A stretch of DNA of 64,000 nt from Modestobacter sp. VKM Ac-2985 (GTDB lineage: Bacteria > Actinomycetota > Actinomycetes > Mycobacteriales > Geodermatophilaceae). The notes below the pieces were generated by a model that saw nothing but the letters and a program-made list of their open reading frames with translations, was not told the origin of the DNA and made no database searches. The DNA lies in contig NZ_JAPVBI010000003.1 of assembly GCF_026967925.1 (NCBI RefSeq), positions 974,826-1,038,825 on the forward strand. Reading direction: 5' to 3'. The number at the start of each line of letters is the position of its first letter. Positions within the stretch are counted from its first letter, which is position 1. Position numbers and translations under genes: made by a program. Of this stretch, positions 60,502 to 64,000 are shown one piece after another.

Positions 60502-60663
60502 TCAGTAGCGGCGGCTGCCACCCGAGCCCTTGCCGCCGCTGCGCTTGGCCTGGAAGTCGGCGAACGCCTTCTTGATCTTCGCCTGGTTGTGCGGCTTGCG
60601 GGCTTCCTGGATGACCTTGGACGCGACGCCCGAGATCAGGAGCTTGCGGATCATGCCTGCCAT
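60502..60663 (-). CDS. Small basic protein, family copy B (53 aa)
   Basis: A 53-residue lysine/arginine-rich protein, homologous to the 48-residue protein at 7065-7211 (shared KPxNQxKIKxA core and basic Gly/Ser tail). The N-terminal third (MIRKLLISGVASKVIQEAR) is an amphipathic helix; the tail ends GGKGSGGSRRY. AGGGAG lies six bases before ATG 60663. It has its own downstream hairpin and no close partner gene. I do not recognise the family; nucleic-acid binding is suggested by charge only. Confidence 0.75.
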   Translation of the reverse strand: MAGMIRKLLISGVASKVIQEARKPHNQAKIKKAFADFQAKRSGGKGSGGSRRY

Positions 60664-60900
60664 GGTGGTCTCCCTCTGGTGAAGTGGCCGATGCCCTGAG
60701 GACGTGCCGGCGCCGGCCGCGCCTGACGAGGGTGCCCCACGACGTCGGGGTCCACGCCCGGTGTTGCCCAGTTCGCACCGGCCGGTCCTCCCACCCGCAC
60801 ACGGTGGCGCGGTGAGGGCGGCCCGGGACGGTGGGCGGCCAGGGCCGTCGGACCCCTGTCGAGGTGGCCAGCGACCGCAGCGGCACCGCGCCGACCTCTC

Positions 60901-60906
60901 TAGCGT
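60901..60906 (+). promoter_or_regulatory. -10-like TAGCGT for the ADH gene
   Basis: TAGCGT lies 48 bases before ATG 60955. The same hexamer at similar distance precedes the operon at 20378. No clear -35. Confidence 0.4.
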
Positions 60907-60954
60907 CGGCCGCGGACGCCGACGGTCGGCGTCCCGGAGAGGGCGGGCAGGCGC

Positions 60955-61995
60955 ATGCGAGCAGTGCAGTACCGGACGATCGGCGGCGACCCCGAGGTGG
61001 TCGAGATCCCGACCCCGGAGCCCGGACCCGGCCAGGTGCGGCTGCGGGTGACCGCCGCGGGGCTCTGCCACTCCGACTCCTTCGTCATGAGCCTGCCCGC
61101 CGAGCAGTACACCTACGGCCTGCCGCTCACCCTCGGGCACGAGGGCGCCGGGGTGGTCGACGCCCTGGGTGAGGGGGTCACCGGGGTGGAGCTCGGCGCG
61201 TCGATGGCGGTCTACGGCCCGTGGGGCTGCGGGCAGTGCCACGCCTGCGCCCGCGGCGCGGAGAACTACTGCACCCGGGCGGCGGCGCTGGGCATCGCAC
61301 CGCCCGGCCTGGGTGCCCCCGGCGCGCTGGCCGAGTACCTGATCGTGGACGACGTCCGGCACCTGGTGCCGCTGGGCGACCTGGACCCGGTGGCGTCGGT
61401 CTCGCTGACCGACGCGGGCCTCACGCCGTACCACGCGATCGTGTCCAGCCTGGCCGCGCTGCCGGCCGGGAGCACCGCGGTGGTGATCGGCGCCGGCGGG
61501 CTGGGGCACGTCGCCATCCAGATCCTGCGGGCGATCACCGGCGCGACCGTGATCGCCCTGGACGTCAACGAGGAGAAGCTGATGCTGGCCCGGCAGGTGG
61601 GTGCGCACCACGCGATCCCGTCGGACGACTCGGCCGTCGAGGCGATCCGCTCGCTGACCGGCGGCGTGGGGGCGCAGGCGGTGTTCGACATCGTCGGCGC
61701 ACCGGCCACGCTGGAGATCGCCCGGCAGACGGTGGCCATCGACGGCGTCGTGCAGATCGTCGGCATCGGCGGCGGGGTGCTGCCCACCGGCTTCTTCTCC
61801 ACCCCGTTCGGCGCCTCGGTCCGGGCGCCGTACTGGGGCACCCGGACGGAGCTGATGGAGGTCCTCGACCTCGCCCGGAGCGGCGCGATCCACGTCGAGG
61901 TCGAGCGGTACTCGATGGACCAGGCGCCGGAGGCCTACCGGAAGCTGCACGACGGCACGCTCCGCGGTCGCGCCGTCGTCGTCCCCGGGGACTGA
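60955..61995 (+). CDS. Zinc-dependent secondary alcohol dehydrogenase, ADH-A-like
   Basis: A 346-residue medium-chain dehydrogenase that interconverts secondary alcohols and ketones with NAD(H). Catalytic zinc ligands are Cys in AAGLCHSDSFVMSLP and His-Glu in LTLGHEGAGVV, plus Asp in LTDAGLTPYH. The structural zinc lobe is CGQCHACARGAENYC. The Rossmann motif is VVIGAGGLGHVAIQ followed by Asp in IALDVNEEK, indicating NAD preference. Long stretches (AVYGPWGCGQCHACARG, APYWGTRTELMEV) closely match Rhodococcus ruber ADH-A as I recall it. The gene appears monocistronic, with GAGAGGGCGGG upstream of the ATG. Confidence 0.9.
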   Translation: MRAVQYRTIGGDPEVVEIPTPEPGPGQVRLRVTAAGLCHSDSFVMSLPAEQYTYGLPLTLGHEGAGVVDALGEGVTGVELGASMAVYGPWGCGQCHACARGAENYCTRAAALGIAPPGLGAPGALAEYLIVDDVRHLVPLGDLDPVASVSLTDAGLTPYHAIVSSLAALPAGSTAVVIGAGGLGHVAIQILRAITGATVIALDVNEEKLMLARQVGAHHAIPSDDSAVEAIRSLTGGVGAQAVFDIVGAPATLEIARQTVAIDGVVQIVGIGGGVLPTGFFSTPFGASVRAPYWGTRTELMEVLDLARSGAIHVEVERYSMDQAPEAYRKLHDGTLRGRAVVVPGD

Positions 61996-62021
61996 CCCGG
62001 GTCCACCACCGCCCCGAACGC

Positions 62022-63839
62022 TCAGCCCGCGATGGAGAACGCCCCGTCCACCGACCGGTCGGCCAGCCACACCGCCAGCTCGGTCACCGCCATCGGCCGG
62101 CCGTAGAGCCAGCCCTGCGCGAGCAGGACGCCGAGCCGGCGGAGCTCGGCGTCCTGCTCGACGGTCTCGACGCCCTCCGCGACCAGCCCCAGACCGAGGT
62201 TGTCGGCCAGCGCGACGATGCTCGCCAGCAGCTGTGCACGGCGCGGCGAGGTGGTGACCGACGCGATGAACGACGTGTCGAGCTTGAGGTGCTGGACCGG
62301 CAGCACGTCGAGCCGGCTCAGCGACGAGTACCCGGTGCCGAAGTCGTCGGCGGCGACGACCAGGCCCAGCCGCATCAGCGTCTCGAGGTTCTGCCGGACG
62401 ACGGCGGCGTCGGACTCCAGCTGGGTCTCGGTGATCTCGACGACGACGTGGTCGGCCGGCCAGCCGAACTCGGCGAGCAGTGCGGCGACCCGCTGCGGGT
62501 AGTCGGGGTCGACCAGCTCGCGCACCGACACGTTGACGCCGAGGACCAGTTGCACGCCGGTCGTCTCGCGGAGCGCGGTGAGCTGCACCAGCGACGTGCG
62601 CAGCACCAGCTCGCCGAGCGGGGCGATCAGGCCGTGCTGCTCGGCGAGGGCGATGAACTCGTCCGGTGGGACGGCGCCGCGTGCGGGGTGGTCCCAGCGG
62701 GCCAGCGCCTCGACGCCGATCACCCGGTTGCCGACGAGCTCGACCACCGGCTGGAAGGCCACCCCGAGCTGCCCGGCGGCGACGGCCGACGCGAGGTCGG
62801 TGGACAGCTGGGTACCGGCGGCGCCGTCGAGGGCGCAGCGGTTCCGACCGGCGTCCTTGGCGACGTAGAGGGCGGCGTCGGCGCGGCGCATCAGCTGCGC
62901 CTTGGTCTCGCCCTGGATGTGCTGGGCGACCCCGCAGGAGACGCCGATGCCCGGGTGCAGCGCCGTCAGCCGCTCCACCTCCGCCAGCGCGACCGGTCCG
63001 GTCAGGCCGGGCAGCAGCAGCGCGAACTCGTCGCCGCCGTGGCGAGCGAGCACGGCGCCGGGCGGGAGCTGGGCGCCCCAGGCGTCGGCGACCCGGACCA
63101 GCACCCGGTCGCCGGCCTCGTGCCCGTCGGTGTCGTTGACCTCCTTGAAGTGGTCGAGGTCCAGCAGCGCCGCCGACAGCGGCTCCCCGCGGCGTCCCGC
63201 GGCGGCGAGCAGCTCCGGCAGTGCGTCGTCGAAGCCCCGCCGGTTGGCCAGCCCCGTGAGCGGGTCGCGGCTGGCGCTGGATGCCCGCCACGCCAGGGCG
63301 CGGGTGACCGTGCCCAGCGCGATGACCACGGTGTCCAGGGCCAGGACGGTGGGCACCGGCACGTCGCCGCGCAGCACGAGCACGGTGCTGATGCCGAGCA
63401 CCGCCACGCTGAGGTGGGCCAGCCCCGCCACGGGGCGGAAGAAGAAGAACGCATCGACTGCGACGAAGGCGATGATCGAGGCGAGCGCCAGCGCGGTGAG
63501 CGGGTCGGGGGCCAGCGTCGCGGCCGTCCCGATCAGGCCGGTGGCCCCGGCGACCGGGACGTGGAACGTGGCGCGCGGCCAGCGCGGCCCCCAGCGGACG
63601 AGGACGGCAGCGCCGAGCAGCGCGCTGACGGCGATCGCGGCGATCGCCCCGCGGCGTCCGGAGCCCGGGGCCGAGCCCAGCACCGCGAGCAGCCCGGTGA
63701 CGCCACCGAAGGCGTAGAAGACGGCGAGGATGCGCGCCGTCATCCGTGGTGTCGCCACCTCGGGCGCGCCCGACCGGACCTGCCGCACCAGCCCACCTCC
63801 CACTCGTCCCGGTCCGCCCACCATCCCTGGGTCAGCCAC
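62022..63839 (-). CDS. Membrane GGDEF-EAL cyclic-di-GMP protein
   Basis: A 605-residue protein with about five or six helices (35-180), then GGDEF (about 192-345) and EAL (about 355-600) domains. DPLTGLANRRGF opens the GGDEF domain; the active site reads HGGDEF (267-272), acceptable for a diguanylate cyclase. No RxxD inhibitory site is seen five residues upstream. The EAL domain has VEALARW, LGVNVSVREL, EITETQLE, ADDFGTGYSSL, LKLDTSF, AEGVET and QGWLYGRPM, so all metal and catalytic residues for c-di-GMP hydrolysis are present. GTG 63839 lies inside the end of the upstream EAL gene (8-base overlap), so translation is coupled. Confidence 0.92.
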   Translation of the reverse strand: MADPGMVGGPGRVGGGLVRQVRSGAPEVATPRMTARILAVFYAFGGVTGLLAVLGSAPGSGRRGAIAAIAVSALLGAAVLVRWGPRWPRATFHVPVAGATGLIGTAATLAPDPLTALALASIIAFVAVDAFFFFRPVAGLAHLSVAVLGISTVLVLRGDVPVPTVLALDTVVIALGTVTRALAWRASSASRDPLTGLANRRGFDDALPELLAAAGRRGEPLSAALLDLDHFKEVNDTDGHEAGDRVLVRVADAWGAQLPPGAVLARHGGDEFALLLPGLTGPVALAEVERLTALHPGIGVSCGVAQHIQGETKAQLMRRADAALYVAKDAGRNRCALDGAAGTQLSTDLASAVAAGQLGVAFQPVVELVGNRVIGVEALARWDHPARGAVPPDEFIALAEQHGLIAPLGELVLRTSLVQLTALRETTGVQLVLGVNVSVRELVDPDYPQRVAALLAEFGWPADHVVVEITETQLESDAAVVRQNLETLMRLGLVVAADDFGTGYSSLSRLDVLPVQHLKLDTSFIASVTTSPRRAQLLASIVALADNLGLGLVAEGVETVEQDAELRRLGVLLAQGWLYGRPMAVTELAVWLADRSVDGAFSIAG

Positions 63840-64000
63840 GGTGGGCCGCTTCCTGCGGGGCGGCGTGCGCGCCGACCCGGAGGCCGGCGAGCAGCTCGGG
63901 CAGGGGGACGGCCTGGCCGTAGCGCCAGCCCTGCGCGAACGTGCACCCCATCGCGCGGACCGTGGCCTCCTGCCCCGCGGTCTCCACCCCTTCGGCGACC
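63832..64000 (-). CDS. C-terminus of a second EAL-domain protein (cut by window)
   Basis: The last 55 codons of a minus-strand gene that continues beyond the window. AEGVET, then GCTFAQGWRYGQAVPLPELL, correspond to the final catalytic Glu and Gln blocks of an EAL domain, and match AEGVET/AQGWLYGRPM of the next gene. It ends TGA at 63832-63834, overlapping the GTG of the downstream GGDEF-EAL gene by eight bases. The two are therefore probably tandem duplicates in one operon. Confidence 0.85.
   Translation of the reverse strand, partial: VAEGVETAGQEATVRAMGCTFAQGWRYGQAVPLPELLAGLRVGAHAAPQEAAHRG

Noticed and set aside
57596..60508. Plus-strand frame of about 970 codons opposite the GH63 gene
   Set aside because: Val/Gly/Arg/Gln-rich shadow; the minus-strand frame has unmistakable GH63 motifs.
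60502..63291. Minus-strand open frame spanning the ADH gene and most of the GGDEF-EAL gene
   Set aside because: It is out of frame with the GGDEF-EAL protein and antisense to ADH; only its last 53 codons (small basic protein) have a ribosome site and a homologue.
1..64000. Prophage, insertion sequence or integrated element
   Set aside because: No integrase, transposase, att-type direct repeats or tRNA target were seen. The HNH and vapBC genes alone are not enough to call one.
1..64000. tRNA, rRNA or tmRNA genes
   Set aside because: No recognisable TTCRA-type T-loops with matching stems or conserved rRNA sequence noticed; a tRNAscan run would settle this.

Overview
The window is chromosomal DNA from a very GC-rich actinobacterium. 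Coding density is high, third codon positions are almost all G or C, and GTG/TTG starts and 4-base ATGA/GTGA gene overlaps are common. An F420-dependent oxidoreductase, a DUF222-HNH endonuclease behind a LexA-type box, a ydaO (c-di-AMP) riboswitch before an NlpC/P60 gene, an alcohol dehydrogenase close to Rhodococcus ADH-A and WYL/ROK/Lrp regulators all fit Actinomycetota. Geodermatophilaceae (Blastococcus, Modestobacter, Geodermatophilus) is my best guess, an inference from gene style only. I see no rRNA, tRNA, CRISPR array, prophage or insertion sequence.

Layout. 1-6.2 kb: a giant DUF4011 superfamily-1 helicase, cut by the left edge. 6.2-18.3 kb: mixed single genes (HD protein, small basic protein, voltage-sensor-like membrane protein, F420 oxidoreductase, SMP-30 protein, NUDIX, RtcB RNA ligase, GT51 transglycosylase, membrane metallophosphoesterase, zinc-ribbon protein, DUF3048 lipoprotein). 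18.7-20.2 kb: secreted M28 aminopeptidase. 20.4-34.6 kb: a large amino-acid/peptide catabolic region. A plus-strand operon (PLP dehydratase, amidohydrolase, RidA, M20 carbamoylase-like) converges on a minus-strand operon (five-gene oligopeptide ABC transporter, PLP dehydratase, amidohydrolase). It is flanked by a tandem Lrp/AsnC regulator and a divergent M20D amidohydrolase. The dehydratase-amidohydrolase pair is present twice in mirror orientation around a 34-bp perfect palindrome.

34.7-40.4 kb: a second giant DUF4011 helicase, paralogous to the first but with several catalytic motifs altered (transglutaminase-like Cys to Ser, Walker B DE to ED, DUF4011 signature lost). 40.6-43.5 kb: DUF222-HNH gene with SOS-like box, the c-di-AMP riboswitch and NlpC/P60 gene, and a cysteine-free IscA/HesB-like protein. 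43.8-46.0 kb: WYL regulator and two alpha/beta hydrolases.

46.1-53.4 kb: a divergent ROK repressor and a seven-gene operon (polar amino-acid ABC transporter, PF06089 asparaginase, CutC, ROK kinase). This looks like uptake and breakdown of an amide- or sugar-bearing amino-acid compound. 53.4-57.6 kb: membrane-anchored extracellular HNH nuclease, glyoxalase plus DUF1905 pair, VapBC toxin-antitoxin, a frameshifted zinc-ribbon gene, DUF898 membrane protein. 57.6-64 kb: a GH63-like glycosidase, a second copy of the small basic protein family, the ADH-A-like dehydrogenase, and two overlapping cyclic-di-GMP (GGDEF/EAL) genes, the last cut by the right edge.

Strong stem-loops without U-tracts sit between most convergent or terminal genes. 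One palindrome type recurs at three sites.
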